NCBI RefSeq assembly: GCF_900010755.1 | Contig: NZ_CZJT01000109.1 | Location: 1-64,000, forward strand | Reading direction: 5' to 3' | DNA from: Paeniglutamicibacter antarcticus | GTDB lineage: Bacteria > Actinomycetota > Actinomycetes > Actinomycetales > Micrococcaceae | DNA length: 64,000 nt | Shown: positions 42,273 to 52,194 of the stretch, piece after piece | Numbering within the stretch: position 1 is the first letter of the stretch | Layout: every line of letters begins with the position of its first letter | Notes under the pieces: model-generated | Told to the model about the DNA's origin: nothing | What the model saw: the letters and a program-made list of their open reading frames with translations, nothing else | Databases searched by the model: none | Program-made: the position numbers and the translations under genes

Positions 42273-44075
42273 TCAGGAAGCCCCCAGCGGCCAGATCACC
42301 GGGACCAGGAACAGCGCAACCACCGCGTACAGCGCCATGATGGCAAGGCCGAACTTCCAGTAGTCGCCGAAACGGTATCCGGCGGGCTGCATGATCATCA
42401 TGTTCGCGGGAGTCGCCACCGGGGTCAGCAGTGCCGCCGCCGAGGCAACGGAAACACACATCAGGATGGTGATCGGGTTGATACCGGATTCCCCGGCAAT
42501 CGAGAGGGCAATGGGGATGATGATCAATGCGGTGGCGGTATTGCTGATCAGTTGGCCCAACACCGCGGTAATCGCGAAGATCGCCGCCATGAGCACCAGC
42601 GGGCCCGAATTCCCCACCGCCGATACCACTCCCTCGGCGATCGTTGCGGCGGTGCCCGTTGAGGTGATTGCCGTGGAAAGCGGAATCATTCCGGCCACGA
42701 GGATCAGGGTCTGCCAGGCCATCGATCGATGTGCCTGCCCCGGGGTGATGACCCGCAGCAGCACCATCGCGATGGCTGCCAGCAGAGCGGCAATCGGTGC
42801 CGGCACAATGTTGGTGGTCAGCAGGACCACCATGGCCGCAAGTACCGCCAGCGCGGGTATGGCCCCGGGACCCAACGGCACTGCCTGACGGCGCACCGCG
42901 TCGGGGGAATCCACGAGGATGACCTTGTGGTCCACCGTATGCTGATCCAGCGACTTCCAGGATCCCTGCAGCAACAAGGTGTCCCCGGCTGCGATGGCAA
43001 CCCGTCCGGAGCGTGCTTGCCGCCCCGGGCGCTGGTGCGCCAGCACCACCAGGGCGCCGCTTTCGGTGATCATGCCCGGGTAGGCTTCGACGCCGATCAT
43101 ATCCGAGCGCGGCGGCACCACCACCTCGGCGACACCGAAGGAACTGCTGATCAGCCCGCAGGTTGAATCCGCGTTTTGAATCATTCCTTGGCTGGAGGCA
43201 AACGCGTCAATGATTCCTTGTTCACCGCGGACAATGACCTGGTCTCCCTCTGCCAGCAAGGGCGCGGCGCTGGGACGGCCGAAGCGGTCCTGCACACCGA
43301 TCAGGAAGAGTCCTTCGGGGTGGTCAGCCAGCGGATCCACGCTGGGTTGGCCAATGAGCCCCGACCCGGCGGGCACTGCCAAACGGCTCAGGCCGTCATC
43401 ACCCAGATGGTGGCGCATCAGCGTTTCGCCGTGGGAACTAAGGTCCCGTGGCAAGGCATCGGGTTCCCGGTGGGGAATCAGCTTTGGGCCCAGCCAGAGC
43501 GCCAGCCCGATGGTGCCCAGCAACAGCGGAAGACCCACCAACCCGAATTCGAAGAACCCAATGCCGTGCCCGGTGGAATCAAGTGCGGCCTCAAGGATCA
43601 GGATGTTCACCGGCGAACCGGTGAGCACCAGCAGGGAGCCCGCATGCGCGGCAAAGGCCATCGGCATCAGCAGTTGCGCCGGTTCGCGGCCCAGCCGCAC
43701 TGCCAGCACCACCACCATCGGCAGCAGTGCGGCCACCGCGCCGTTGACGCTGATGAAGGCGGTGAGCACCGCGGTGATGCCCATGGTCAGCGCGAGTAAC
43801 CGGGTGCGACTGCTTCCCGAGAACCGGATCAACAGTCCGCCCAGCCACGTGGTGATGCCAGCGGCATCGATGGCCTCGGCCACCACAAAGAGTGCGGCGA
43901 TCAGCACCACGGTCCCGCTGCCGAAACCCGAATAGGCTTCGTCGGCACTGATGATGCCGGTGCCGAAGAGTGCCAGTGCCACGCCGAGCGCAACGGCTTC
44001 CACCGGAAGCTTGTTCCAGATGAACGCAGCAACAGCTACAGCAAGCATGACCAAGGTTATTGTGCTGTCGCTCAT
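42273..44075 (-). CDS. SLC13/DASS-type permease with RCK_C domains
   Basis: A 600-residue carrier with two hydrophobic halves (about 1-185 and 395-600, 10-12 helices) flanking a soluble insert. The insert (about 205-385) holds two RCK_C/TrkA-C-like modules, for example LFLIGVQDRFGRPSAAPLLA and LVVLAHQRPGRQARSGRVAI. Substrate motifs SVNGAVAALLPM and ISNTATALIIIP resemble the SNT loops of sodium/dicarboxylate and sulfate carriers. The ion carried is unknown. ATG at 44075 is preferred over TTG at 44081. Confidence 0.88.
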   Translation of the reverse strand: MSDSTITLVMLAVAVAAFIWNKLPVEAVALGVALALFGTGIISADEAYSGFGSGTVVLIAALFVVAEAIDAAGITTWLGGLLIRFSGSSRTRLLALTMGITAVLTAFISVNGAVAALLPMVVVLAVRLGREPAQLLMPMAFAAHAGSLLVLTGSPVNILILEAALDSTGHGIGFFEFGLVGLPLLLGTIGLALWLGPKLIPHREPDALPRDLSSHGETLMRHHLGDDGLSRLAVPAGSGLIGQPSVDPLADHPEGLFLIGVQDRFGRPSAAPLLAEGDQVIVRGEQGIIDAFASSQGMIQNADSTCGLISSSFGVAEVVVPPRSDMIGVEAYPGMITESGALVVLAHQRPGRQARSGRVAIAAGDTLLLQGSWKSLDQHTVDHKVILVDSPDAVRRQAVPLGPGAIPALAVLAAMVVLLTTNIVPAPIAALLAAIAMVLLRVITPGQAHRSMAWQTLILVAGMIPLSTAITSTGTAATIAEGVVSAVGNSGPLVLMAAIFAITAVLGQLISNTATALIIIPIALSIAGESGINPITILMCVSVASAAALLTPVATPANMMIMQPAGYRFGDYWKFGLAIMALYAVVALFLVPVIWPLGAS

Positions 44076-44156
44076 GAGCAAAACATTAGTTCACGGCCGA
44101 GGGCCAACCATGCTCCCCCGCCGGATTACCGCGGCTTATCCCGCCCCACAAGAAAC

Positions 44157-44197
44157 GGCGGGCCGGGGTGCGGAATCAATCCGCACCCCGGCCCGCC
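44157..44197 (-). terminator. Perfect 18-bp hairpin after pckG
   Basis: GGCGGGCCGGGGTGCGGA (44157-44174) pairs exactly with 44180-44197 around a five-base loop. It is 17 bases past the pckG stop. Confidence 0.75.
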
Positions 44198-44214
44198 GTC
44201 AATGGCTTGTGGGC

Positions 44215-46044
44215 TTAGGCGCCCAGGCGTTCCTTCAGGCCATCGAGCTCCGCACGCAGTGAATCCGGAAGGGCTTCGCCGAAGTTGGCGTACCACTCCT
44301 GGATGCTTGCCAGCTCGGTGGTCCATTCGTCCTTATCGACCGCGACAGCGGCCTCAACCTCGGCCGGGGTCATGTCCAGTCCGGTCAGGTCCATCGAGTC
44401 ACCGGTCGGCACGTAGCCGATGGCGGTCTCGACTGCATCTGCCTTGCCTTCGATGCGGTCGATGGCCCACTTGAGCACGCGGGAGTTGTCCCCGAAGCCG
44501 GGCCAAGCGAAGCCGCCCTCGGCATTGCGGCGGAACCAGTTGACCAAGAAGATCTTGGGCAGGCGTGCCGGGTTGGCCTTGGACTCGATGGAATCCCAGT
44601 GGTTCAGGTAGTCACCCGCGTTGTAGCCAATGAACGGCAGCATCGCCATCGGATCACGGCGGACCACGCCCACGGCGCCGGCAGCGGCAGCGGTGGTTTC
44701 CGAAGACAGGGTCGAACCCATGAAGATGCCATTGGTCCAGCTACGGGCCTGGGTGACCAACGGGATGGTGGTCTTGCGGCGGCCGCCGAAGAGGATGGCG
44801 TGGATTTCCACACCGTCCGGGTTGTAGTACTCCGGGGAAAGCATGTCGACCTGGGCGATCGGCGTGCAGAAACGGGAGTTCGGGTGCGCGGCGACGCGGC
44901 CGGACTCCGGGGTCCAGTCGTTACCCAACCAGTCGGTGACGTGTGCCGGGGTTTCCTCCGTCATGCCTTCCCACCACACGCCACCGTCATCGGTGAGCGC
45001 AACGTTGGTGAAGATGGAGTTGCCCTTGGTGATGGCGCGCATGGCGTTGGGGTTGGTGGCCCAACCGGTGCCCGGAGCGACGCCGAACAGGCCGTATTCC
45101 GGGTTGACGCCGCGAAGCTCGCCTTCCTTGCCGATGCGCATCCAGTTGATGTCATCGCCAAGGGTTTCGGCCTTCCAGCCTTCAATGGTCGGTTCCAGCA
45201 GGGCCAGGTTGGTCTTGCCGCAGGCCGACGGGAAGGCTGCAGCCACGTTGTAGCTCTTGCCTTCCGGGTTGGTGAGCTTGAGGATGACCATGTGCTCGGC
45301 CAACCATCCCTCGTCGCGGGCGATGACCGAGGCGATACGCAGGGCGTAGCACTTCTTGCCCAGCAGGGCGTTTCCGCCGTAGCCCGAACCGTAGGACCAG
45401 ATGGAACGCTCTTCGGGGAAGTGCACGATCCACTTGTCTTCGTTGCATGGCCAGGCGACGTCCTTGGCGCCCGGTTCCAGCGGGGCACCGACCGTGTGCA
45501 GTGCCGGAACGAAGAAAGCGTCTTCGGCTTCCATCTTGCGCAGCACGTCGTTGCCGATGCGTGCCATGATGCGCATGGAGGTAACCACGTAGGCCGAGTC
45601 GGAGAGCTCAACGCCGTACTGTGGCTGCTCCGCATCAAGCGGTCCCATGACGAAGGGGATGACATACATGGTGCGGCCGCGCATCGCGCCGTCGAAAAGC
45701 CCGTTGAGCTTTTCCTTCATGGCTGCCGGGGCCATCCAGTTGTTGGTGAAGCCGGCATCGCGCTCGTTCTCCGAGCAGATGAACGTGCGCTCTTCGACGC
45801 GGGCAACATCCTTGGGGTCTGAGAATGCAGCGAAGGAGTTGGGGAACGATTCGTGCGTGAGCTTCTTCAGGGTGCCAGCGGCAACCAGTTCGGCGGTCAG
45901 GCGATCGTTCTCCTCCTGCGTGCCATCCACCCAATAGACATGGTCAGGTTTCGTCAGTTCCGCGACTTCCTGCACCCAAGCTGCAAGCTTTGCGTGCGTG
46001 GTCGGTGCTGCGTCGATGACCTTCTGGTCAGAGCCCTCGCTCAT
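44215..46044 (-). CDS. pckG: Phosphoenolpyruvate carboxykinase (GTP)
   Basis: Gluconeogenic enzyme that turns oxaloacetate and GTP into PEP. The 609-residue protein has the nucleotide loop [15 protein letters not shown], the substrate region [19 protein letters not shown], the metal site [14 protein letters not shown] and [19 protein letters not shown] near the guanine site. ATG at 46044 lies eight bases after GGAGG; earlier Mets in the frame are too close or unsupported. It stands alone with a long terminator and a GC-poor upstream region (46045-46250). Confidence 0.95.
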   Translation of the reverse strand: MSEGSDQKVIDAAPTTHAKLAAWVQEVAELTKPDHVYWVDGTQEENDRLTAELVAAGTLKKLTHESFPNSFAAFSDPKDVARVEERTFICSENERDAGFTNNWMAPAAMKEKLNGLFDGAMRGRTMYVIPFVMGPLDAEQPQYGVELSDSAYVVTSMRIMARIGNDVLRKMEAEDAFFVPALHTVGAPLEPGAKDVAWPCNEDKWIVHFPEERSIWSYGSGYGGNALLGKKCYALRIASVIARDEGWLAEHMVILKLTNPEGKSYNVAAAFPSACGKTNLALLEPTIEGWKAETLGDDINWMRIGKEGELRGVNPEYGLFGVAPGTGWATNPNAMRAITKGNSIFTNVALTDDGGVWWEGMTEETPAHVTDWLGNDWTPESGRVAAHPNSRFCTPIAQVDMLSPEYYNPDGVEIHAILFGGRRKTTIPLVTQARSWTNGIFMGSTLSSETTAAAAGAVGVVRRDPMAMLPFIGYNAGDYLNHWDSIESKANPARLPKIFLVNWFRRNAEGGFAWPGFGDNSRVLKWAIDRIEGKADAVETAIGYVPTGDSMDLTGLDMTPAEVEAAVAVDKDEWTTELASIQEWYANFGEALPDSLRAELDGLKERLGA

Positions 46045-46285
46045 GTCCATTCCCTCCATTGGGCTGAATTTGCAATAGTTCGATGCTAGATTCCGAAGCG
46101 AAACACCGACTGTGACACAGCTCGCTAATAAGGCCAAAAAAACATTGTCCCGCAGGCGAAAACCCCGGCATTTCGGCTTTTTCGCCTCGCCTAACTCGAA
46201 ATTTATGTGATTAAGGACACGTAGACCGGTATACTTCATTATATGAGAAGTCTTGCGGGTGCCACAAGGGGCCACCCTTCCGATT

Positions 46286-46313
46286 TTGCGCGAGCCCAAA
46301 TCGTCTGTATAGT
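46286..46313 (+). promoter_or_regulatory. Promoter of tRNA-Arg copy 1
   Basis: TTGCGC (46286-46291), 16 bases, TATAGT (46308-46313), 41 bases before the tRNA. The -10 and the following 40 bases are largely shared with copy 2. Confidence 0.55.
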
Positions 46314-46354
46314 TGTTCGAGGTCGAGCCGCAAGGTAAAGATCAAATTAAATAT

Positions 46355-46428
<74 letters not shown>

Positions 46429-46436
46429 CAGATACG

Positions 46437-46465
46437 AAAAGCCACGAGAAATCGTGGCTTTTCTG
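46437..46465 (+). terminator. Terminator of tRNA-Arg copy 1
   Basis: AAAAGCCACGA pairs with TCGTGGCTTTT around GAAA; the same hairpin follows copy 2. Confidence 0.88.
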
Positions 46466-46496
46466 CTTCTCACGGATACCCGGGCGCGATGGCCGG

Positions 46497-47510
46497 TCAC
46501 CAGCGGTTACGCATCTCCTCGGCCCAGCCCAGCAGGCCAGAGATCTCGATCCGTCCGACGGCAGTGTTCACCCAGCCGCTGTAGTGCCCGAAACACTGGT
46601 GGCCGCGGCTGCCGAAGACCAGCAATTCGGTACTGCTGACCCGGTCCCAAAATGGTTGGAACGTCAGGTCGACGGTGGTCCCGGACATACGCCAAGGCGC
46701 CAACCAATCGGCGCTGTCGTACTCCCACACCAATTCCTCGCTGATCTTGTGCAGCCGCCCATCGAGGACCAACGCGTTTTCCGTGGAACCGGTGCCGTCG
46801 GTCCACTTACCGCCGATCTGAAGTCCAACGGCACGGCCATCCTGCCAGCCTGAGGCCGCACCCCAATTCCAGACCATGCGGTAAGGCCATCGGCCCCTTC
46901 CGTGATCCAGTACGGCCCAACTTTCGGCCGCAAGAACCTCAATACGCTCCGAACCACTCTCGATCCAACCCTCGGCGGGACGGGCCACGTCCTTCACCGT
47001 GTACTGGAACCGGCTCTCTGACCAGGGAACCACTACGCCAAGGGACTCGTGCCCGGCGGGACGTTGCGCCACCACATCGAAGGACACACCCTGCGCGCTT
47101 CCGCGCAGTCGGGTGCCGCCCGGGAACTCCTCGATGTCGATCTCCAGGTTCTTGGTGCGGGCACGGGCAGGTCCGTCGCCAAGGGAATCGGGGAGCGTCG
47201 CACTCCCGGCCAGCGGAGCCACCGCGGTGCGGTCAATCGCCTTTCCGTCACGACGATCGTAAAGCAGGACCGCATGTACGGCCGCATAGTCCAACGATGA
47301 AACCGTCAGCGCCAGAATATGGGTCGGCGTCGTCACCGCCCAGTATTCCCAACGTTTCTTGCGTCCCCAAGGCGCCTTGCCCGCGGCGATTGCCGACGTA
47401 TCGTGCAACGGCGTGCGAGTCCAGCCAACCGCCTGCGGATTGAGCCGGCCATCGGGAAGGCACAGCGCAACGGGTTCGGTGATCTCATGCTCCGGAAAAA
47501 TTGCGTTCAT
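46497..47510 (-). CDS. DUF2804 family protein
   Basis: A 337-residue protein of the DUF2804 family. No catalytic residues are known; the sequence is beta-rich, with family stretches ALTVSSLDYAAVHAVLLYDR, WAVLDHGRGRWPYRMVWNWG and a C-terminal VFGSRGHQCFGHYSGWV. A lipocalin-like or carotenoid-hydratase-like beta fold is possible. ATG at 47510 is chosen; the frame opens 16 codons earlier. It lies downstream of lacI on the same strand with a gap of 90 bases. A part in glycoside use is suggested only by location. Confidence 0.8.
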   Translation of the reverse strand: MNAIFPEHEITEPVALCLPDGRLNPQAVGWTRTPLHDTSAIAAGKAPWGRKKRWEYWAVTTPTHILALTVSSLDYAAVHAVLLYDRRDGKAIDRTAVAPLAGSATLPDSLGDGPARARTKNLEIDIEEFPGGTRLRGSAQGVSFDVVAQRPAGHESLGVVVPWSESRFQYTVKDVARPAEGWIESGSERIEVLAAESWAVLDHGRGRWPYRMVWNWGAASGWQDGRAVGLQIGGKWTDGTGSTENALVLDGRLHKISEELVWEYDSADWLAPWRMSGTTVDLTFQPFWDRVSSTELLVFGSRGHQCFGHYSGWVNTAVGRIEISGLLGWAEEMRNRW

Positions 47511-47600
47511 GAACCCTCTGGGCTTCCCCTCAATAATCGAAGAATTTCGGGCGATCACGGGTGCCGCGGGAATACTTGGCCCCGGACACCCTGCCCACGG

Positions 47601-48614
47601 TCAGTGCGAGCCGCGCTTAACCAACGTCGTGTCAATGATGGTTCGCTCGGGCACGCTCTCGCCGGCGATCAAGCGCACCAGCACCTCGGCCATCACCGCG
47701 CCCTGGCGTTCGGCTGGCTGGTCGATCGTCGTCAAGGGCGGCGAGGCATTCTGTGCGTAGGAATCGTTATCCACCGTGGCAATTGAGATGTCCCCTGGAA
47801 CGCTGATGCCGCGGGCTTGCAAGACTTTCAATGCCCCGAAAGCCATCTGGGCACTGGCAATGAAGATGCCGTCGATGGGTTCCCCGCGATCAAGTAGGGC
47901 TTTCATGGCAGTTTCCCCGCCCTGGGGCGTGAAATCACCGTATTCAAGCAGGTCGCTGGCCAAACCAGCTGCTGCCAACGCTTCCCCCCAGCCGCGAAGC
48001 CGGTCCAGGCCCGCAGACATGTTTTGCGGCCCGGCGATCGTGGCGATATGCGTTCGCCCGGACTCCAGGATGACACGCGTGGCGGTGCGGGCCGCGGCAA
48101 TGTTGTCCACGTCGACCAGGTAAACGGTCCCCGGTTCCCTGCTCATGGGACGGCCGCCAAACACCATCGGCAAGGAACCGGCAAGTTCCGTGTACGACCT
48201 GTCGTTGCTGTGGTGGGAAAGGATCAAGGCTCCGTCAACGTTCCCACCCCGCAAGTACCTGCTGGTTTTCGCGGGGTCCGACTCGGTGGCGATCAAAAGC
48301 GTCAGCGTGATCTCGGTTTGCGACAGGTACATGGCTGCACCCTGGATCACCGAAGCAAAGTACGGGTCGGCGAAGAACTTTGCTGTGTTTTCCGGGATCA
48401 CCAGTGCTATGGAATTGGTGCGTCCGTTGGCCAGGGACCGTGCCGCCCGATTGGGGACGTAATTCATCTCCGCAATCGCGGCGTTGACGGACTTGACGAC
48501 CTCGGCCTTGACCTTCGGTGATCCGTTGACCACCCGGGATACGGTGGCGCGTGAAACCCCCGCACGGGCAGCGACCAATTCAAGCGTGGGCTGCGGCTTC
48601 ACGACTTCAGGCAT
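47601..48614 (-). CDS. LacI-family transcriptional regulator
   Basis: A 337-residue regulator. The N-terminal HTH and hinge are LELVAARAGVSRATVSRVVN and YVPNRAARSLANGRTNSIAL; the rest (about 65-337) is a periplasmic-binding-like sugar sensor. The HTH fits LacI proteins that bind TGNNAGCGCTNNCA-like palindromes, and such sites lie upstream of the neighbouring sugar operon. It is read separately from the glucosidase gene, after a hairpin. Inducer unknown; cellobiose or another beta-glucoside is likely from the GH1 gene. Confidence 0.92.
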   Translation of the reverse strand: MPEVVKPQPTLELVAARAGVSRATVSRVVNGSPKVKAEVVKSVNAAIAEMNYVPNRAARSLANGRTNSIALVIPENTAKFFADPYFASVIQGAAMYLSQTEITLTLLIATESDPAKTSRYLRGGNVDGALILSHHSNDRSYTELAGSLPMVFGGRPMSREPGTVYLVDVDNIAAARTATRVILESGRTHIATIAGPQNMSAGLDRLRGWGEALAAAGLASDLLEYGDFTPQGGETAMKALLDRGEPIDGIFIASAQMAFGALKVLQARGISVPGDISIATVDNDSYAQNASPPLTTIDQPAERQGAVMAEVLVRLIAGESVPERTIIDTTLVKRGSH

Positions 48615-48651
48615 GTGTGCGATCTTTCCCTTGCTTTACCGAAAGTGCATC

Positions 48652-48694
48652 GGTTGCCGCGTACTTGCGGATGTTCCGTTAGTACGCGGCAACC
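48652..48694 (-). terminator. Hairpin after the GH1 gene
   Basis: GGTTGCCGCGTACT (48652-48665) pairs exactly with 48681-48694, with an inner CGGA/TCCG stem. It lies seven bases past the GH1 stop and 38 before the lacI start, so it ends the transport operon. Confidence 0.75.
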
Positions 48695-48700
48695 CGTCCA

Positions 48701-50116
48701 TCACAGTGTACGACTCTGCTCAATCAGGTTCGCGTAGGCCAACCCGCTGTTCTTGATGGTTCGTTCCTGCGTTTCGTAGTCAACCCGAACGATCCCGAAG
48801 CGTTTCTCGTATCCCCAGGCCCATTCGAAGTTGTCCAGCAACGACCAGACGAAGTACCCGCGAATGTCGACCCCATCCCCGACAGCTGCGGCAACTTCGG
48901 CGATATGACTCATGATGTAGTCAGTGCGCTCGGTGTCGGCCACGCTTCCGTCGGACTCGACCGAATCCTCGTAGGCGGCACCGTTTTCGGTGATGTACAG
49001 CGCCGGCAGGTTCGGGTAGTCGCTCTTGAGCCGGTTCAGCAAGGTCCGCAATCCCGCGGGGTTCACTTCCCAGCCCATGGCCGTGCGCGGCAGGTTCCGG
49101 CTCGGGAACGTAACGTACTCACTGCCGACAAAGGGTGAGCTCATGGGGCTTTCGGTGGGGACTTCAGCTTCCGGCTCGTCCTTCGTCAGTTCGTGGCCGC
49201 TGACATTGTCGTCGTGATAGTGGTTGACCCCCAAGAAATCGATGGGCTGGTTGATGAGCTCCAGGTCGCCCTCGAGGATTAGTTCATCCAACCCGTAGTC
49301 CTTGACGTCCTCGAGCAGGTCCTGCGGGTAGGACCCCAGCAGGATTGGGTCCAGGTACATGCGGTTCCACAATGCGTCGATCCGGCGGGCAGCTTCCAGG
49401 TCGACGGGATCGGTTGGATCGTTTGGCACCGCATTCGTGAGGTTCAGGGTTATTCCCAGCTCCTGGGCCCCCAGGCTTCGCAGGCGGGAGGCAGCCATGC
49501 CGTGGGCCAGGTGCTGGTGGTGGACCGCGGCCAATGCCGCGCGGGGTTCCTGGCGCCCCGGGGCGTGCTCGCCGGCAGCATAACCAATGAGGGATGAACA
49601 CAACGGTTCATTGAAGGTCGTCCAATGCGAGACCCGGTCCCCCAGTTTCTCGTAGACGGCCTCCGCATATTCAACAAATTTGTAGGCGGTCTCCCGGTTG
49701 GCCCACCCACCGCGTTCCTCCAGCGCCTGGGGAAGATCCCAATGGTAGAGCGTCAGCCACGGCAAAATACCGGCCCCGAGGAGTTCGTCAACCAACCGGC
49801 TGTAAAAGTCCAGGCCCTTGTGGTTGACCGTGCGCCCCCCGGGGACAACACGCGCCCAGCTGGTGGAGAAACGGTAGCTGTCCAGCCCGATCTTTTGCAT
49901 GAGTGAAACGTCTTCGGCATAGCGGTGGTAGTGGTCCACCGCCGTCTCCAAATGGTCCCCTCCGGCAATGGCTCCCGGCACTCGCGCGAACGCGTCCCAA
50001 ATGGAGTCCTCCTTGCCATCGGAGTGGGCGGCACCCTCAATTTGTGCCGCTGCGGTCGCCGAACCCCAGAGGAAGTTGTTCGGCCATACGAAGTTTTGCA
50101 ATATTTGGTTGTTCAT
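48701..50116 (-). CDS. GH1 family beta-glucosidase
   Basis: A 471-residue (beta/alpha)8 glycosidase. The acid/base Glu is in WTTFNEPLC, the nucleophile Glu in LYITENGAAY; the N-terminal signature is FLWGSATAAAQIEG and substrate residues lie in YHWDLPQALEERGGW and WSLLDNFEWAWGYEKRFG. GH1 enzymes cleave beta-glucosides such as cellobiose, or beta-galactosides. No signal peptide, so it acts on imported sugar. Its ATG overlaps the permease stop by one base (TAATG), so it is last in the operon. Confidence 0.94.
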   Translation of the reverse strand: MNNQILQNFVWPNNFLWGSATAAAQIEGAAHSDGKEDSIWDAFARVPGAIAGGDHLETAVDHYHRYAEDVSLMQKIGLDSYRFSTSWARVVPGGRTVNHKGLDFYSRLVDELLGAGILPWLTLYHWDLPQALEERGGWANRETAYKFVEYAEAVYEKLGDRVSHWTTFNEPLCSSLIGYAAGEHAPGRQEPRAALAAVHHQHLAHGMAASRLRSLGAQELGITLNLTNAVPNDPTDPVDLEAARRIDALWNRMYLDPILLGSYPQDLLEDVKDYGLDELILEGDLELINQPIDFLGVNHYHDDNVSGHELTKDEPEAEVPTESPMSSPFVGSEYVTFPSRNLPRTAMGWEVNPAGLRTLLNRLKSDYPNLPALYITENGAAYEDSVESDGSVADTERTDYIMSHIAEVAAAVGDGVDIRGYFVWSLLDNFEWAWGYEKRFGIVRVDYETQERTIKNSGLAYANLIEQSRTL

Positions 50117-51012
50117 TAGCCCTTCACAGCTCCTGCCATAATTCCTGAGACGAGTTGTTTGCCGGCCAATACGAAGAGCAGCAGCAGCGGGATGGTGGCC
50201 ATCACGGCACCTGCCATCACGATGGTGTGGTCAACGTACTTTGCCGATTGTAGCTGGCTCAAGGCCACCTGCAGAGTGGGGTTTTGCGGGGCCACCAGTA
50301 GTGGCCAGAGGTAGTCGGTCCAGGCAGTCATGAAGGTGAACAGGCCCAGGATCGCCATGGCCGGACGTGCCGCGGGAACCCCCACGTGCCAGAACGTTTG
50401 GATCATGCTGGCTCCATCGACGCGTGCTGCCTCGATCAATTCGTCGGGGATGACATCGACCAGGTACTGGCGCATGAAAAACACACCGAACGCGGTGACC
50501 AAGGTCGGAACCATGATGGCGCCCAGGGAGCCGGTCCAACCAAACTGCTTCATCATCATGAACAGCGGGATGATGCCCAGCTGCGTGGGGACGGCCAGAG
50601 TGGCGACGACAAAGACCATCAGCCCCTGTTTGCCGCGGAAACGCAGCTTCGCGAAGGAGTAGCCAGCCAGCGTGGAGAACCCGACGACCGAAATGGTGAT
50701 GATGCTCGAGACAATGACGCTGTTTGCCAAGGCAGACCAGAAGTCAATGGTCATGAAGACTTCGGAGACGTTGGAGAGAAATGCTTCTCCGGGGAAAATA
50801 GGTGGCAACGCACCCTCGAAGGCTCCTCCGGAGCTTGAACCCGTGACAAATGACCACCACAGGGGGTAAGCCCCGCCAAGGAAGAATGCAAAGAGTAGTC
50901 CGTAGGTAAGGAAACCAGGCCGGCGGTCAAGGCCAAAGGAGCGCTTGCGCCCCGGCTTGATCCTCGCGGCGACGTTTCCGCGCGCCGGGCGTGGTGCGGT
51001 TTTCAGGCTCAT
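50116..51012 (-). CDS. Sugar ABC transporter permease (MalG type)
   Basis: A 298-residue inner-membrane protein with six helices. The EAA loop that touches the ATPase is EAARVDGASMIQTFWHVGVP. It pairs with the permease upstream, whose stop it overlaps by four bases. It belongs to the CUT1 family of oligosaccharide importers. Confidence 0.93.
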   Translation of the reverse strand: MSLKTAPRPARGNVAARIKPGRKRSFGLDRRPGFLTYGLLFAFFLGGAYPLWWSFVTGSSSGGAFEGALPPIFPGEAFLSNVSEVFMTIDFWSALANSVIVSSIITISVVGFSTLAGYSFAKLRFRGKQGLMVFVVATLAVPTQLGIIPLFMMMKQFGWTGSLGAIMVPTLVTAFGVFFMRQYLVDVIPDELIEAARVDGASMIQTFWHVGVPAARPAMAILGLFTFMTAWTDYLWPLLVAPQNPTLQVALSQLQSAKYVDHTIVMAGAVMATIPLLLLFVLAGKQLVSGIMAGAVKG

Positions 51013-52124
51013 GGCCGGTGCTCCTTCGAATTCTCCTGCGCTGAACCCTGGGCATTTTGCTGAGCGCTTTTACGTGCTGCTCGTCGGTCCGAGCGGTTAA
51101 GTTTTCCTGACCTGTCCCCATTGGTGGAGGCGATGGACCGGGAAATGAGGAAGTTCAGCACACCGACCAAAACGATAATCAGGAAGAGCAGCCAGGCCAC
51201 GGCCGAGGCTTTTCCGAAGTCCCCGCGGTTGAATGCCAGATCCCAGAGATACAGGACGGTTGTCTGGTACTCGCGGTTGGGTCCGCCCAGCGTTGAGCTG
51301 CTGGGGTTAAAGAGCTTCGGTTCGGTAAAGATCTGCAGGCCGCCGACGGTCGCGGTGATGATCACGAAGATCATGGACGGACGGATACCTGGAAGCGTGA
51401 TCGAGAAGAAGCGGCGGAAGGCTCCGGCACCATCCAATGCTGCAGATTCGTGTAGCTCACGAGGTACAGCCTGCATGGCGGCCAGCAGGATCAAGGCGTT
51501 GTAGCCGGTCCAGCGCCAGTTCACCATCGAGGCGATAGCAATGTGGGAGGGCAGAACCTCCGACTTCCACCCGACGGCGTCGAAGTTCAGCATCTGGAGG
51601 AAGTTGTTGATAAGCCCGTATTTTTCGTCGAATGCACTGGAGAAAATCAGCGTGACGGCAACCGGAGTGACAACGTAGGGCAGGAGAATTCCCATGCGCC
51701 AGAACGTCTTGGCCCGCAAGTTTTGGTCCAGGATGGCGGCGATGAAGGTTGCTGCGATCAGCTGCGGGATGGCTGAGAGCAAGAAGATGCTGAAGGTGTT
51801 AAACAGCGAGTTCCAGAAATAAGGATCATTGAGCTCGGCGACATAATTCTCCATGCCAACCCAGTCCCCCGCACCCGAGAGCAGATCCCAGTCATTGATG
51901 GAGACGATAAAGGTGTAGACCAGCGGGAAAAGTCCCACCAAGGCGAAGAGGATAAAGAACGGGGCGATGTAGAGGTAAGGCGATACCTTGACATCGAGTG
52001 CGCCGAGCTTGGCTCTAAGCGAGGGACGCGACCTGGTTTCGTGGCCAGAGGCGCCGGCTTTTTCGTCGCGGCGTGCCCCGCGTTCTTGCCTCGGCCCCGA
52101 AGGCGGGCTGATGGTACTGGTCAT
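51009..52124 (-). CDS. Sugar ABC transporter permease (MalF type)
   Basis: A 371-residue CUT1 permease with about six helices. A long basic N-terminus (about 1-45) and a basic, Gln/Ser-rich tail of about 45 residues flank the membrane part. The EAA loop is ESAALDGAGAFRRFFSITLP. It lies 70 bases after the binding-protein gene, with a hairpin between. No ATPase gene accompanies the operon. Confidence 0.93.
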   Translation of the reverse strand: MTSTISPPSGPRQERGARRDEKAGASGHETRSRPSLRAKLGALDVKVSPYLYIAPFFILFALVGLFPLVYTFIVSINDWDLLSGAGDWVGMENYVAELNDPYFWNSLFNTFSIFLLSAIPQLIAATFIAAILDQNLRAKTFWRMGILLPYVVTPVAVTLIFSSAFDEKYGLINNFLQMLNFDAVGWKSEVLPSHIAIASMVNWRWTGYNALILLAAMQAVPRELHESAALDGAGAFRRFFSITLPGIRPSMIFVIITATVGGLQIFTEPKLFNPSSSTLGGPNREYQTTVLYLWDLAFNRGDFGKASAVAWLLFLIIVLVGVLNFLISRSIASTNGDRSGKLNRSDRRAARKSAQQNAQGSAQENSKEHRP

Positions 52125-52145
52125 TGGATTCTTCTCCCAGTGGGA

Positions 52146-52178
52146 GGGGGCTCGGCACGGCCAGCGTGCCGAGCCCCC
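52146..52178 (-). terminator. Hairpin between binding-protein and permease genes
   Basis: GGGGGCTCGGCACG (52146-52159) pairs exactly with 52165-52178 around five bases. There is no T-run on the minus strand, so it probably acts as a partial terminator or as an mRNA-stabilising structure. Confidence 0.65.
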
Positions 52179-52194
52179 CGAACTGCTTGGTGGA

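Noticed and set aside
44599..45822. 407-codon open frame antisense to pckG
   Set aside because: Shadow of pckG, with no motif and no start signal.
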